NCBI GenBank assembly: GCA_949987705.1
Contig: OX465282.1
Span: 96,026,070 to 96,090,069, forward strand
Direction of reading: 5' to 3'
Length of the DNA stretch: 64,000 nucleotides
Source of the DNA: Thereva unica
Lineage: Eukaryota > Arthropoda > Insecta > Diptera > Therevidae
Shown here piece by piece: positions 27,941 to 39,149 of this stretch (positions are counted from its first letter, which is position 1; every line of letters begins with the position of its first letter). The position numbers and the translations under genes are program-made. The notes beneath the pieces are model-generated. The model ran no database searches, was not told the DNA's origin, and saw nothing but the letters and a program-made list of their open reading frames with translations.

Positions 27941-29480
27941 TGTACTCGTGGGCAAGCTAGTATGTAAGTAAGCCAGTAAATATTTTGCTTTTCACTATGG
28001 CTGAAGCCCTTGCAAACGAAATTGGCACAGAAATCAGATTCCGCAAAGCTACCGGCTGCCAAACCAATTGATTTAGATATAGATATTCAGCTCACTCTGT
28101 TAAAGAATAGTACCGCCTTTCACTATATATAATCCTTTTACAGATTATTTAATAAATGAAACGCTCTCCAGGTTCCCTAGTTCAGCTCAGCTGCAAAGAA
28201 TTTAACAGTTTCCCATAACTTCAGTGACAAAAATATAGAAGAGGTTTTGCAAAGTACTGAAGTGTATATAGAGGACCTTCCTTATTTTTTAGCTTTGAAG
28301 GGAGGAGAAAAATGAATAATGTATATCCATCAAAACATTGTGTCAAAAATTAACCCTTGATGTATTGGACATTTTTAATAGGAAACATAACAGAAAACAG
28401 CCTTTACTAGATATGTTTTATTTTTTTAATCCTTATTTTATAATAATAACAAAGGAGGTGGGTCACAGCCCATACAAAATTACCCCAGGCCCGGCGCAAA
28501 AGAAAAGTATCTCAGATTATCGGCTATAATGAGTATTGAATTTCTGTATAGTTGTTATATCCCGTAACTGTGGCTAAGGTGTTAATAATGCTATTTCTTT
28601 TTATTCGGGCGAAATGACTAATTAACCCTGTATTTTTGTAACGCCATCACTTATTTTCATGAATAAGGTATCAGTGTACGCAGAATACTCCAACCTATCT
28701 AAAATTGTAAAAGCGACGGTACCACAGTACCAACTTCCAGAGTTATGAGTCGTCAAAGTCAACATTTTTTTTTTTTAACAAAAATGTCACCTTCAACCAC
28801 CTTTTTCTTCAAAATATTCATAGTCAACTAATGTTTTTTTTCCAGAATAAGAAAGCTTGGAGTGTTTCCTATGAATAATGTCCAAACAATTTTTATGCTA
28901 CGGCCTTTACTTTCGAAGTTATAAGCAATTTTAATACTAAAATTGGTGCTAATTTCGTACTTTTTTAGTACTCTTTTTCCTAAGCTTATGTCGAAAAAAA
29001 CCAAGTGACAATTTTAAAGTCAAAATTGCTTGCAATTTCCCCAAATATGGCCAGTTTTAGCATTTAAATTGCTTATAACGAAATAAAAAAAAAAATGCGG
29101 GCGCCACAGTTATATAATATATATGTACCTCAAAAAACATGTCTGATTATATTCATCCGGTTAACGGCCAAGCTCGTTAACTACTAAGATATTTTATGTT
29201 TACGCCTAAATTGTAAAATCAGCTTCTATTTTTTTTATGTGATAGACTAGAGGCTTAGGGAAAGCCCATTTGTACTGTTCGACAATCTATTTTTTTTTTT
29301 CGTACAGAATGTCGAACAGCAGCTCTAGCCGGAAGATAGAGAGTAGAAAGAGAGAGAAGTAGGAAGGAGCTGCCACAACCTACCCGCGATATTTTATTCC
29401 ACCTACTTCCAACCATTTCGCGACTCTGGCATCGGGGCATTTGAGAAACAACTCGCTGGAGTGTTATGGCTCCTGAAACC
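27941..29480. other. Non-coding stretch, no gene seen
   Basis: It is AT-rich. A word CCAGGCCCGGCGCAAAAG near 28488 resembles the GC-rich ends of the hAT-like relics, but no element could be delimited. ORFs here are short and lack recognisable motifs. Confidence 0.45.
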
Positions 29481-29814
29481 AGGGCCGTCTTTAAGGCAGG
29501 GCACACCGGGCCCGGGCCCAGGGCCTCCTGCAAAAGGGGGGCCTCTTCGTAGAAACCTGTTTCTCAAAAACATTAATAAAATAGTTATCTACGGCAACTT
29601 TGAAATTTGAATTAGTTCTTCTTTAGCTTTTTTTCTTTTTGCTGCCCCGTTGGGATGCATTCGCTGCATTGTAGTATTTAAAATCAACAAACACAAACAC
29701 AAATCACTAAATTGAAAAAATATCTCTCAGCTTTAGCAACACGTTGTTGCCGTAGAATTGCGAAAACAAAAAACTGCAGTCTGATACTTGTGTTGAACAG
29801 ACACTTGTTTATAG
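29481..29814. repeat. Possible hAT-like terminus and flanking sequence
   Basis: It starts CAGGGCCGTCTTTAAGGC, followed by alternating GGGCCCGGGCCC. It has the same style of end as 26616, but no partner terminus was found. Confidence 0.25.
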
Positions 29815-30198
29815 CCCAGTGAATAAGCCGGAAGAAGATGGAGCAAAACATATAGGGCTGCAAATAAACGCAGAGAAGAGTAAGATTCTAATTCAGTCAA
29901 GGGTGGAAAGAAGAAGAAGAAACCACAATACCACCTGGGGGGAATATAACTTTGAACGGGTAAACCAATTTAACTACCTGGGGTCCACAGTCAGCGAAGA
30001 CAACGATGAAACGATAGACGTACAAAGAAGAATAAACGCCGCGAACAGAACATACTTCTCACTACTGCCAGTAATGAAATCCAGAGACATCCACAGAAAA
30101 ACTAAAATAAAAATCTACAAAACCATCATACGTACAGTAGCTACGTATGGATGTAAAGCTTGGAGTATCTCCCAGAAATCCGCAGACAAGCTGGATAT
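29815..30198 (+). pseudogene. LINE A reverse transcriptase fragment, upstream part
   Basis: The coding fragment has EDGAKHIGLQINAEKSKIL, FNYLGSTVSEDND and TVATYGCKAWS. These are hallmark segments of the RT thumb and C-terminal region in the widespread insect LINE group often labelled craniofacial development protein 2-like. The 5' end is truncated. The frame breaks off at GATAT (30194-30198) and resumes at 35242, where the same GATAT precedes the next codons of the same protein. Confidence 0.8.
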
Positions 30199-30236
30199 AT
30201 CGTTGGTTTACAAGCAGAATTCACTAAGTAATTAAG

Positions 30237-31700
30237 TTGAGCTCAGATGCTAATCGCTGCAGTTCCAGCAATGATATCCAAGATATCCTAGCTGACCATG
30301 GGAGTAAATTCTCTGAGTTGGAAAAGGCAGTTAATCTACTTAAAAGGGAACTAAATTTCCAGCTCAACAACCTCCAATGTGAACTGGCTGCCATTAAGTC
30401 ACTAAATCCAATGGACCCGATCTCTCCTCCTGCTGGATTAAGTGAAGATCTGCCGTTCAGTGAAAATATCAACGATATTATCTACGACGACAACTTTACT
30501 CTGAGGTCCCCAATCAACGGCCTCCACCAGCGGACCTTATATATTTCGGAAAATTCGCCGACTAATCTACCACCGCTTCATCTGCCGGAGCGCACGATTA
30601 ATAAGTTCGGCACGACTTGGTCTCAGGGAGAATGTGATGCCCGGCTGGAAAGGATCAACAACAAAAATCAACAGACACCGAAAACTTCCGGGCGCAGCAA
30701 TAGAAAGAAACAGCGTGCCCCCATGTGCAGCGGCATAAGTAACGTCAGGACAGCAAATGTCCCGAGCACCAACGACAACGTGTCCTATTATTTCCTCAAG
30801 GGCGTGCAACCACGATTCAGCTCATCTTGGGTAATTTCGCTGTTTAAAACTGACTTCTCGATTGATATATCGAACTGCGAAGAAGTCAGTCATCGAAATA
30901 AGAAGCCCAATAAACCCAGGAGCTTCAAATTGGCCTTGCCCTCTAGATACGATTGGTTGTTCCAGAATGAGGCAAAGATCTTTACATGGAAGAACTTAAT
31001 TTTACACCGATGGATAGATAGGCTAAGTAAATCTAAGAGTAGCCCTAAAGTAAAACCTAACAAAATATACACTAACACTACTAATAATTCACCAACTACT
31101 AACTCACTAACCAATAATACAAAAAATTTACTTCCAACCACCATCAGAAAAACTAAGAGCACTAACGTTACTAATGATCCACTCCCAACCACTAATTACC
31201 CGAATTTCGCGCGAAGTCACGTTATTGTTGGCGGCCGTTCCTACGCTGACATCTGCGATGCTCAACCTCAACCAACCCCGCCACAGCAAATGTCATCGGA
31301 TTCTTCGGTAAGATCCAAGTCGCCTTTCTTGAATCCTCTACAACCCCCGGTGGTAAAAAATACCATTATATCTGCTGACTCCGAAGATAAGAGATATTTG
31401 CTTTCACGCTTGCGAGAAAAGAGGATCTTTGATGATGTTCGCCTATTCCTGGCTTACATGCACAACAAACCAGATTCAACCTGCATTAATGGTAAGACCA
31501 GGACTAGTCTAATTATTTCTATTCAGCAAGAGGGCCTACCTACTGAACGTAATGCCCTCCTAGAACTCTTTACAAATTTCTATGAACAATTCCAAATTTC
31601 CCCTCAGCAAGTAAGCAAGGACCTCTCTGCATATGGGTCCCATGTCAGAGCAAAACATATCTCCCAACTTCAAAGGAGTCGGGACGAATCAAATAGATAA
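30237..31700 (+). CDS. LINE B ORF1 protein (5' end probably missing)
   Basis: The 487-residue open frame lacks an ATG at its start; the first codons are preceded by a TAA. An N-terminal Ser/Asn-rich segment leads into a helical, coiled-coil-like stretch (FSELEKAVNLLKRELNFQLN), as in ORF1 RNA-binding proteins. A middle block contains RFSSSWVISLFKTDF. A long low-complexity Thr/Asn/Pro linker comes next, and then a charged C-terminal helical region. No CCHC knuckles are seen. ORF1 proteins coat the element RNA. Assignment rests on position before ORF2 more than on a domain. Confidence 0.6.
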   Translation: MSSDANRCSSSNDIQDILADHGSKFSELEKAVNLLKRELNFQLNNLQCELAAIKSLNPMDPISPPAGLSEDLPFSENINDIIYDDNFTLRSPINGLHQRTLYISENSPTNLPPLHLPERTINKFGTTWSQGECDARLERINNKNQQTPKTSGRSNRKKQRAPMCSGISNVRTANVPSTNDNVSYYFLKGVQPRFSSSWVISLFKTDFSIDISNCEEVSHRNKKPNKPRSFKLALPSRYDWLFQNEAKIFTWKNLILHRWIDRLSKSKSSPKVKPNKIYTNTTNNSPTTNSLTNNTKNLLPTTIRKTKSTNVTNDPLPTTNYPNFARSHVIVGGRSYADICDAQPQPTPPQQMSSDSSVRSKSPFLNPLQPPVVKNTIISADSEDKRYLLSRLREKRIFDDVRLFLAYMHNKPDSTCINGKTRTSLIISIQQEGLPTERNALLELFTNFYEQFQISPQQVSKDLSAYGSHVRAKHISQLQRSRDESNR

Positions 31701-31822
31701 GTTTTTCGTTAGGTTATCGTCCTTAACTAGCTTCCCCCCGAAATTCTAACCATCTCCCAGCCCGTCATTCAAAACTAACATCTTCCGATAACTTAAGACT
31801 CTTCTATCATAACTGCAGTGGG

Positions 31823-34654
31823 ATGAGAGGCAAACTGAAGGATCTTTTTATCGACTCCAAATCCTGTGACTTCAATGTACTGGTGTTAACCGAGACGTGG
31901 TTGAATGACTCCTTCGTTAACGAGGAGATCTTGCATGGCAGCTGGTCCATTTATAGATGCGATAGAGATTATATATCTACCGGTCTCTCAAGAGGAGGTG
32001 GTGTCCTCATAGCTGTTAGAGACCCCTTAAATAGTGAACTTATCGCGACTACATCGTCTCAAACCTTCGAACATATTTTAGTACGGGTAAAGTTCGGAAA
32101 TAAATACATTGTCATCGGTTCTTTTTACTTACCTCCAAACTCCGACGAATCTATATATGATAATGTGATTCATATAATAGATGAAATATCCAACGATAGC
32201 AAAGATATATTAATCATAGGTGATTTTAATCGGCCTAATATATCTTTTATTCGTGACGAGGAAGACAGTTATTTACTTCCGATTAATGTATCAAACCCCG
32301 TCGATATAAAGTTTATCGACAATCTTTACAGCAACGACTTGCAACAGGTAATTAGCCAACCAAATTCAAATGGGAAATGGTTGGATTTAATCTTCACTAA
32401 CCTCTATGAGGATTTGAACGTGCTTCCCGCTTCTGAAGAGGAGAATTTATTTAATAACACTACACATCATTCCGCGTGGGTCGTCGAGCTCAGTTCTACA
32501 ACAACTGATTTTCTCGCCTCCTATAACAACTTTTTAGTCTTCGATTTTAAGAATGCCGATAATGTTAGTATTAGCACTGAATTATCCCTTATTAACTGGG
32601 AGGATCTACTTGATGGTGATGATATTGACGAGCTAGTTACTATATTCTACGATGTTATCTTTAACACCATTGGCAGATTCGTACCCAAAATTAAAAAAAG
32701 GGATAAATTGACGGAGCCATGGCTTGACAAAAACATTCGGTCCCTTCGTAATAGGAGAAATAAATTGTACCGCGTAGTGAAAAATAACAACAATGTTAGT
32801 GCTGAGCAGAAATCTGAATACGCCAGGTTAGCCTCAGAATTTAATCATAGGTCACGGGAGGCCTATACTACCTATGCAAAGACTGTCGGTGAAAATATCA
32901 TACGTAATCCTAAAAAATTCTTTGATTTCGTTAACCTAAAGCGAAAAACATCAGGCTACCCGACAACAATGACAAACGGTATCACGCACTCCTCTCTCCC
33001 CCAAGAAATTTCAAACATGTTTGCGGAGAGGTTCAGTGAAATCTTCTGCCCCATTTCTTCGACTGCAAACACTGTCCCAAGAGAGCATTCCGAAACTGCG
33101 GTCCTTATAGACAATATATCTTTATCGCCCGAAGATATAATGACAGGTCTTATAGATCTGGAGGTCAATAAAGGTCACGGTCCGGACTGTCTACCTGCAA
33201 GTTTTTTGCAGAGCCACGCCCAACTCATTCTACTCCCTCTTCACCTCATTTTTAACAAGTCCCTTTCTGCCGGTAAGTTTCCTTCGGTATGGAAGAAATC
33301 CTTCCTCACACCAATCTTTAAGTCAGGTGATAAACATGCGGTGGACAACTATAGGGGCATTGCTATCCTATCTGTTATCCCTAAACTATTTGAAAAACTT
33401 ATCTATGACAAGATTGCCCCTCTAATTGTTCCGGACCTAAACGATCAGCAACATGGTTTCAGAAAAGGTCGTTCCACCACATCCAATCTTATGATAATGA
33501 TATCCGAACTACTGTGCGGTATGGAACAAGGCCACCAGTTTGACGCTGTCTACACTGACTTCAGCAAGGCATTCGATCGAGTAGACCACCACATTCTATA
33601 TATGAAATTATTAAGATTTGGGATATCCGGCCCCCTTCTGGATTGGATAACATCCTATCTTAACGGGAGAACTCAGGTGGTAAGATTTCAGGGCTTCCTC
33701 TCAAAAGAAATCAATGTAACCTCAGGTGTACCGCAAGGCAGCCACCTAGGGCCACTTCTATTTAACATATTCATTTCCGATCTATCTGAAATATTAAATG
33801 GCATTCCGCACCTCTTTTACGCCGATGATTTAAAAATTTATAGTGCTATAAGGTCTCAAACTGATGTATCCTTTTTACAGTCGAAACTTAATGCACTACA
33901 AGACTGGTGCACCACTAACAATCTTCTTCTTAACACCAATAAGTGCCACGTAATTACCTTCTCCAGGAAAAGAAACAAACAGCTGCAAAATTATTATCTC
34001 AATGACAATGTCTTGGATCGTGTCGATCACATTGTTGATTTAGGCATTGTCCTCGACAGCAAGTTAAACTTTAACTTACACTATGATAATATTATTGCTA
34101 GATCCAACAAGCTGTTGGGCTTTATCAAGAGAAGAGCTAAAGAATTCGACAATGTTTGGGTTACTAAAGCCTTGTTTTGCTCATTGGTCCGTCCTATTCT
34201 TGAGTATGCGTGCCAGATCTGGGATCCTATATTTCAAATTAGTATTAATCGAATAGAATCTGTCCAAAAGAAGTTCCTTCTTTTCGCGCTTAGGAGCCTC
34301 TATAATCCTTCGGATTTTCACAACCTTCCTCACTATAAGGACAGGCTCAAAATCCTTGATCTCTTGCCTCTATCCCTTAGACGGAAATTGCTTATATCTT
34401 GTTTTACCCTGGATGTCCTGAACAATAACCTCAAGGTGCAGTTCCTGTCGGACACAATCAAATTTAACGATACTCGACAAACAAGACATTCCAAACTGCT
34501 TAAAGAGTACCCGCATCGCACTGAATATGCTAGAAACGAGCCTGTTAACAGGTGCTGCATTACCTTCAATTCCTACGCGTCCTGTTTCTCTCCCTCAATT
34601 AACAAAAGTTCCTATAAAAGAAAACTCATTTCCCTATTGTCCTCTTCTAACTAA
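31823..34654 (+). CDS. LINE B ORF2: endonuclease-reverse transcriptase
   Basis: The 943-residue product would nick target DNA and copy the element RNA onto it. The N-terminal AP-like endonuclease shows VLVLTETWL, GGGVLIAVRD, GSFYLPP and IGDFNRP. The RT domain shows PIFKSGDK, YRGIAILSVIPKLFEKL, YTDFSKAFDRVDH, SGVPQGSHLGPLLFNIF and the catalytic FYADDLKIY, then a full C-terminal domain. The frame is open upstream of the first Met (residues LFYHNCSG precede it), so the real start may be slightly earlier. The gap to ORF1 is 122 nt. No frameshift or internal stop is present, so it may be active or recently so. Confidence 0.88.
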   Translation: MRGKLKDLFIDSKSCDFNVLVLTETWLNDSFVNEEILHGSWSIYRCDRDYISTGLSRGGGVLIAVRDPLNSELIATTSSQTFEHILVRVKFGNKYIVIGSFYLPPNSDESIYDNVIHIIDEISNDSKDILIIGDFNRPNISFIRDEEDSYLLPINVSNPVDIKFIDNLYSNDLQQVISQPNSNGKWLDLIFTNLYEDLNVLPASEEENLFNNTTHHSAWVVELSSTTTDFLASYNNFLVFDFKNADNVSISTELSLINWEDLLDGDDIDELVTIFYDVIFNTIGRFVPKIKKRDKLTEPWLDKNIRSLRNRRNKLYRVVKNNNNVSAEQKSEYARLASEFNHRSREAYTTYAKTVGENIIRNPKKFFDFVNLKRKTSGYPTTMTNGITHSSLPQEISNMFAERFSEIFCPISSTANTVPREHSETAVLIDNISLSPEDIMTGLIDLEVNKGHGPDCLPASFLQSHAQLILLPLHLIFNKSLSAGKFPSVWKKSFLTPIFKSGDKHAVDNYRGIAILSVIPKLFEKLIYDKIAPLIVPDLNDQQHGFRKGRSTTSNLMIMISELLCGMEQGHQFDAVYTDFSKAFDRVDHHILYMKLLRFGISGPLLDWITSYLNGRTQVVRFQGFLSKEINVTSGVPQGSHLGPLLFNIFISDLSEILNGIPHLFYADDLKIYSAIRSQTDVSFLQSKLNALQDWCTTNNLLLNTNKCHVITFSRKRNKQLQNYYLNDNVLDRVDHIVDLGIVLDSKLNFNLHYDNIIARSNKLLGFIKRRAKEFDNVWVTKALFCSLVRPILEYACQIWDPIFQISINRIESVQKKFLLFALRSLYNPSDFHNLPHYKDRLKILDLLPLSLRRKLLISCFTLDVLNNNLKVQFLSDTIKFNDTRQTRHSKLLKEYPHRTEYARNEPVNRCCITFNSYASCFSPSINKSSYKRKLISLLSSSN

Positions 34655-34843
34655 CATAGACCTAGATCTTAGTTTAATTAAATATTAAATACTTGCAATG
34701 TTCCTTATTAATATGTATTTTTTTTTATCTGTAACTGTAGAATTAACTAATTATATATGCCAGTGTTTGTCTATAAGTACAATATTATTCTGTTGTATTT
34801 AGTTTAAGTATGCCTTGTTTGGCAAATAAATAAATAAGTAAGT

Positions 34844-35241
34844 ACAATTTTTCAAGTTTTCAGTTTTTTATACTAAAGTAAGTCTTATAATGCCAACTTT
34901 ATACTGGCAATACCTTATAGCCCGCAAACTAATATTGTTAAGGTTTTTAGGGGGTTAGTTTCGGATTTACCTTGTCCATAATGACACAAAACTACAAAAT
35001 CATTTCCGCCAAAACTCATTAATTTGTTGCGTTTTTTTATTTTAATCTAAAAATCCAGTATTAGAATTAAATAATTATTTCAATTCTTTTGTAAACTAAA
35101 CTAAGAAATCTAAAAAACAATGTATACTGAGCCGATTACTATTATATGCCATTACAAAATTTTCAGAGACACAAACATCTTAAATATCGATTTACTAAAA
35201 ACTATAGTTTTTGACTTAGTGATTTCTGCTTTTAAACCCAC
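34844..35241. other. Unexplained 398-bp segment between LINE B tail and LINE A
   Basis: It lies inside the GATAT-flanked insertion but beyond the LINE B tail. It has no coding signal and no repeat partner in the window. It could be a 3' transduction carried by LINE B, or part of an older insertion that LINE B entered. Confidence 0.5.
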
Positions 35242-35728
35242 GATATTTGAGAGGAAGGTTCTCCGAAGGATATACGGCCCAATCAATGAAGACAGTGCAT
35301 GGAGAATACGCTACAATCACGAATTGTACGACTTATACAAAGAATGTAAACTTTCGACCCATGCCAAACTACTACGTTTACGTTGGGCCGGCCATGTCCA
35401 AAGAATGGATGACTCAAGGATACCAAAAAAAGCCCTGTATCTACTACCAGATGGCAAAAGACCAGTTGGCAAACCACGGTTAAGGTGGGAAGATAATGTT
35501 AAGGCCGATGCAGCAAAACTGCTCAACACACAACTAGTGGGATGTTGTGCCTAGAGACTAGACACTAATTACGCTTTTTCATGGTATTCTTTCTGTTGAA
35601 TAACACTTCAGACTGGATGACAATATATTAAGTGGAAATTGTGAAGATTCACGAAAACAATCCAACAAATAACTTGAAAAACTAACGCATCTTTCAAGTA
35701 GATGCTGCTGAAAGAATTATATAACATA
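35242..35728 (+). pseudogene. LINE A reverse transcriptase fragment, downstream part and 3' tail
   Basis: It resumes the LINE A protein with IFERKVLRRIYGPINED, ELYDLYKE, LRWAGHVQRMDDSRIPKKAL and GKPRLRWEDNV, the signature C-terminus of this insect LINE group. It then shifts frame near 35530, and the coding resemblance (WDVVPRD) fades into a 3' tail to about 35728. The tail recurs at 25166-25245 and 41180-41362 in reverse orientation. Confidence 0.8.
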
Positions 35729-35818
35729 TTTGACCAATGAACGAATCCAAGGACGTTCTAATGTAGGGCCGTGGTCCTAAGAAGAATTTTAGTGTAGCTA
35801 CATATACCTCTACTGTAA

Positions 35819-35995
35819 GACCCCCCGCACACTACAGACTTTCTATCGGCCGATAGTTTGGTCGGGATCTTAATCAGTATGAAGATGTAGGCAAGTGCGC
35901 ACATTACAACGATTCGATATCGGCCGGATACCAGTATAAAAGTCCAACCCGACCAAACTATCGGCCGATGGAAAGTCTGTAGTGTGCGAGGGGTC
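35819..35995. mobile_element. TAA-flanked hairpin MITE
   Basis: The inverted ends start GACCCCYCGCACACTACAGA and continue for about 48 bp through CGGCCGATAGTTTGGTCGGG, so most of the 177-bp element folds on itself. The TAA target duplications are at 35816-35818 and 35996-35998. It is a PIF/Harbinger-like non-autonomous element. Confidence 0.85.
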
Positions 35996-36157
35996 TAAGT
36001 GTACGTCCGATGCCTTAGCATAAAGTTTTTCCGGTTGTTAGTTAGATGGCCAACCAGTCAGTTCAGTTTTTACGCATCGAGCACAAACGCTTGCAGTTTC
36101 GGCTATTTTCTGCCCAAAACAATTACATACTCAAAAATTATGGAAAAACAAAATAAT

Positions 36158-36461
36158 GACCTTGATTCCCAGATCCGGCGGGTAGGAAGAGAGTGCGGAT
36201 TTGACACTTTGCGATCTCAAATCCGCAACCGCAAATTTCTTTTTGACATTTTCCGCGCTGTAAAAGTGTGATCCGCAACAAATTTTCTGCGGATTTGAAA
36301 CCACAAATGCGCCTAAGATAATCCGACATCGGGTATTTCATTAGCGTGTGAGTCATCACTCCGAATTTTTGATTTAATTGAATCCGCGACTGCGAATTTG
36401 AGAATCGCAAAGTCTCAAATCCGCACTCACTTCCGACCCGCCGGACCTGGGAATCGAGGCC
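36158..36461. mobile_element. Foldback MITE with about 80-bp inverted arms
   Basis: The left arm (GATTCCCAGATCCGGCGGGT, then GAGTGCGGATTTGACACTTT) and the right arm are imperfect inverted copies. AATAAT flanks both sides (36152-36157 and 36462-36467) as a probable target duplication. Repeated GCGGATTTGA words occur throughout. The superfamily is not certain. Confidence 0.75.
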
Positions 36462-37334
36462 AATAATTCGAATGTGTCAAATTAAAAAAAAAAAAACATC
36501 ACACATGTAAACACTATATAAAACGAATCTAAACATTTTTCTTTGGATTGGAGGCAAATCTAAAGGGGTCCCTAGACTATCAATAATATTGTGCAATATT
36601 TTGATTTGCTCAATAATATTGACGGTCTGTGGGTGATATTGAGGGATTGCACAATATATTGAGCGGATCAAAATGGATTTGATATTTATTGTACAAAATA
36701 TGTAAATAAATACAGTGCTGCAGTCTGTAGTTAATATTGCGCACTATTTTTCATTTTTAACTAAATTTCGTGCCGTAAACATCGTTGTTCGATAGATAAA
36801 AAATCGAACTCGTGTTGTACGGTGAGAAAAAGACATCTAAATTAAAATAAAAGAAATTAAAATTATGTACATACATAATGATTCATGAATTAAAATTATG
36901 AGCTTAATAATAATTCTAACTTTAAAATTATTATTATTATGAAGGAAATTGCAAAGCGGCGCTCCATATGTTATTAATGAACGTATCAACTGTAATTTTG
37001 TAATCTGCAAAAGAACAAATAAATATAAAATATATATTTAGAATATGGGTTAGAATGGCAACTCTATGGGATGTGTAAATGGCGATTTCCTGAAATTGCT
37101 TTTTAACTAGAATTGCCGTTTCGATTTCTTTTTCGGTTTCATTTCGAAGTTGATTGTGCTGTGAAAAGGTTCAAATAAATTTTTATTAAATTTAACTATT
37201 TTTTAGACGAAAGAAATAATAGTAATAGCAAAAAGGTTACTCTTTCTATTTTATATTTTAAAAGTGTTTGATTTTTTGAATCAAGCCGGTACAAATCGTT
37301 TTGCCAAACTAGAGTAACAAATTAAGTGGTTAAT

Positions 37335-39149
37335 ATGGCTTCCAAAGAGGACGAGAGGAAGTTCATTCTCGAATGCATTGAGCTATATAAATGTTTGCCA
37401 GCGTTGTGGAACGTTAAGGCCAAAGAATACAGCAACAGAACCAAAAAGAACGAGCAGTACGAAAAGTTGCTTAAAAAATATCAAGAAAAATATCCGGAAG
37501 CCGATAAAAGTCAACTAATCAAAAAGTTAAACTCGTTGCGTACTAATTACAGAAAAGAATTGAAACGAATAAAGAATTCTTTAAAGAGTGGTGCTGGCGC
37601 AGATGATGTAGTTGAACCAACTTTGTGGTATTTTCAAGAAATGCAGTTCCTCCAAGATATGGAGATACCATGTAGCTCAAACAATTCTATCCAGATAGAA
37701 AATGGGGAAGAGATAGGAGTAGAAGAAGATGCTGAGGATTCGAACATCGCGAACACAAATAATAATGTAAACGCTGTAAGTAGTAATTTTATTTATTTAT
37801 TATGTATTATATGAAGTTTTATATAAAAACATTTTGCCAAGAAACTTTCCCCTCATTGTTAAAAAAATTACAGTAAGTGTCTCTGATATGTTTGGCACTA
37901 ATAGGCGCATTTCTTGATTGAGAAGTTTGCAAACCTGCTGCTCCCCCATCCCTTCTCCAAGATCCTTCTTCGATGGTACCACTTGTCAAGTCTTCAATAT
38001 CCACGGAACTTCGACAAATATATGTTTGTGGCTGCTTTCTCCTTAGATAATTATGCAAATAGCAGCATGCTAATACAATTATTTGAGCTTTAGAAGGAGA
38101 TAGATTAATAGGTCTCTGAAATATACCGAATCTGGAAACCAATATTCCAAAAGCATTTTCTACAATGCGGCGAGCACGGCTTAGCCGATAATTAAAAATG
38201 CGCTGCTCCTTAGTTAAACCGGTTTGCCCGTAAGGTTTCATAAAATTGTTTGTCAATGCAAACGCGTCATCCCCCACGAAAACGTATGGTACTTCCTTGT
38301 CGCTATTTGGTAATAAACTTGGATCCGGGATTTGAAGAAGGTCATTCGATAATGCTTGTCCAAATTCAGTATGGGCCAAAACACCTCCGTCTGATATTCT
38401 TCCGTTAATACCAGCGTCCACCATAATAAATTCATAGTTTGAATTCACAACAGCCATTAATACAATACTACAAAACTTTTTGTAATTGTAGTAGTATGAG
38501 CCTGAATTAGGGGGTTTCTTTATTGCCACGTGCTTTCCATCTACTGCTCCTAGGCAATTCGGGAAATTCCATTGGTTGTTGAATCCTTCTGCAATAAGTT
38601 CCCATTCAGCTTGTGTCTTTGGTATCTGTAACATAAATCATTTATTATAATTTATCACAGTTGTTGATTATTTTTTTGATTTTTTAGCACGGTCCACCGA
38701 AAAAGAAGTTAAAAAGAAAGGAAGATTCACAGGATGATAGAAATAAGTTGATATCACTGGCATGCCAACGCCTCCAGCAGCCGGAAAGTGAATATGAAAA
38801 ACTCGCCCGCACATGGGCTGCAGAACTTCAAAAAATGGAACCGTTGCAACAAGTCTTTTCAAAAAAAGCCATAAATGATGTTTTATTTGAGGGCCAAATG
38901 GGCACTCTTGGAAGGGATTCTGTGCAAATTAATAACAATAGATTTTTGACGCCATCACGCACATCTACTCCATTCAGTCCGCCACCATCAAGCCTGACTT
39001 ATGCTTCAGCACCAAGCCCTGTGACGTATCAAATTGAAACACTACCACAAAATATAAAGGTCGTTGAAATAAATGATGAAGAATTACAAACATATTCTGG
39101 TGGACCCGCGCATTCTAGTGCAGCAGATTTGTTTTCACAATTTAATTAA
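37335..39149 (+). CDS. Harbinger accessory protein with MADF DNA-binding domain (two exons)
   Basis: Exon 1 is 37335-37775 and exon 2 is 38688-39149; the intron runs from GTAAGT at 37776 to TTTTTTAG at 38687. The product is about 300 residues. Residues 1-95 form a MADF (Myb/SANT-like) domain: FILECIELYKCLPALWNVK, then a Lys-rich helix and LRTNYRKELKRIK. An acidic linker follows. Exon 2 opens with a basic PPKKKLKRKE nuclear-localisation signal and has a BESS-like helical segment (QQVFSKKAINDVLFEG). PIF/Harbinger elements use such a second protein to bind the ends and bring the transposase into the nucleus. The start at 37335 has a purine-context ATG; an in-frame GTG upstream is unlikely to be used. 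Confidence 0.85.

Larger units (their letters stand above)
30199..34843 (+). mobile_element. Nearly full-length LINE (LINE B)
   Basis: This is a non-LTR retrotransposon with ORF1, ORF2 (AP-type endonuclease plus RT) and a 3' tail of AAATAAATAAATAAG. It lies inside LINE A. ORF1 has no upstream ATG, so a few bases to perhaps tens of bases of 5' end are missing. The microsatellite-like tail argues against a poly(A)-tailed jockey and fits CR1- or I-related groups better, but the clade is not certain. A near-identical 5'-truncated copy is at 1726-2716. Confidence 0.85.

Noticed and set aside
30224..31192. Minus-strand ORFs across LINE B ORF1
   Set aside because: They are antisense shadows of a low-complexity plus-strand frame.
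35120..35241. N-terminal extension of the LINE A downstream ORF
   Set aside because: These residues come from the unexplained segment before the GATAT junction, not from the LINE protein.
36138..36410. Minus-strand ORF in the foldback MITE
   Set aside because: It lies within inverted-repeat DNA and lacks any domain.
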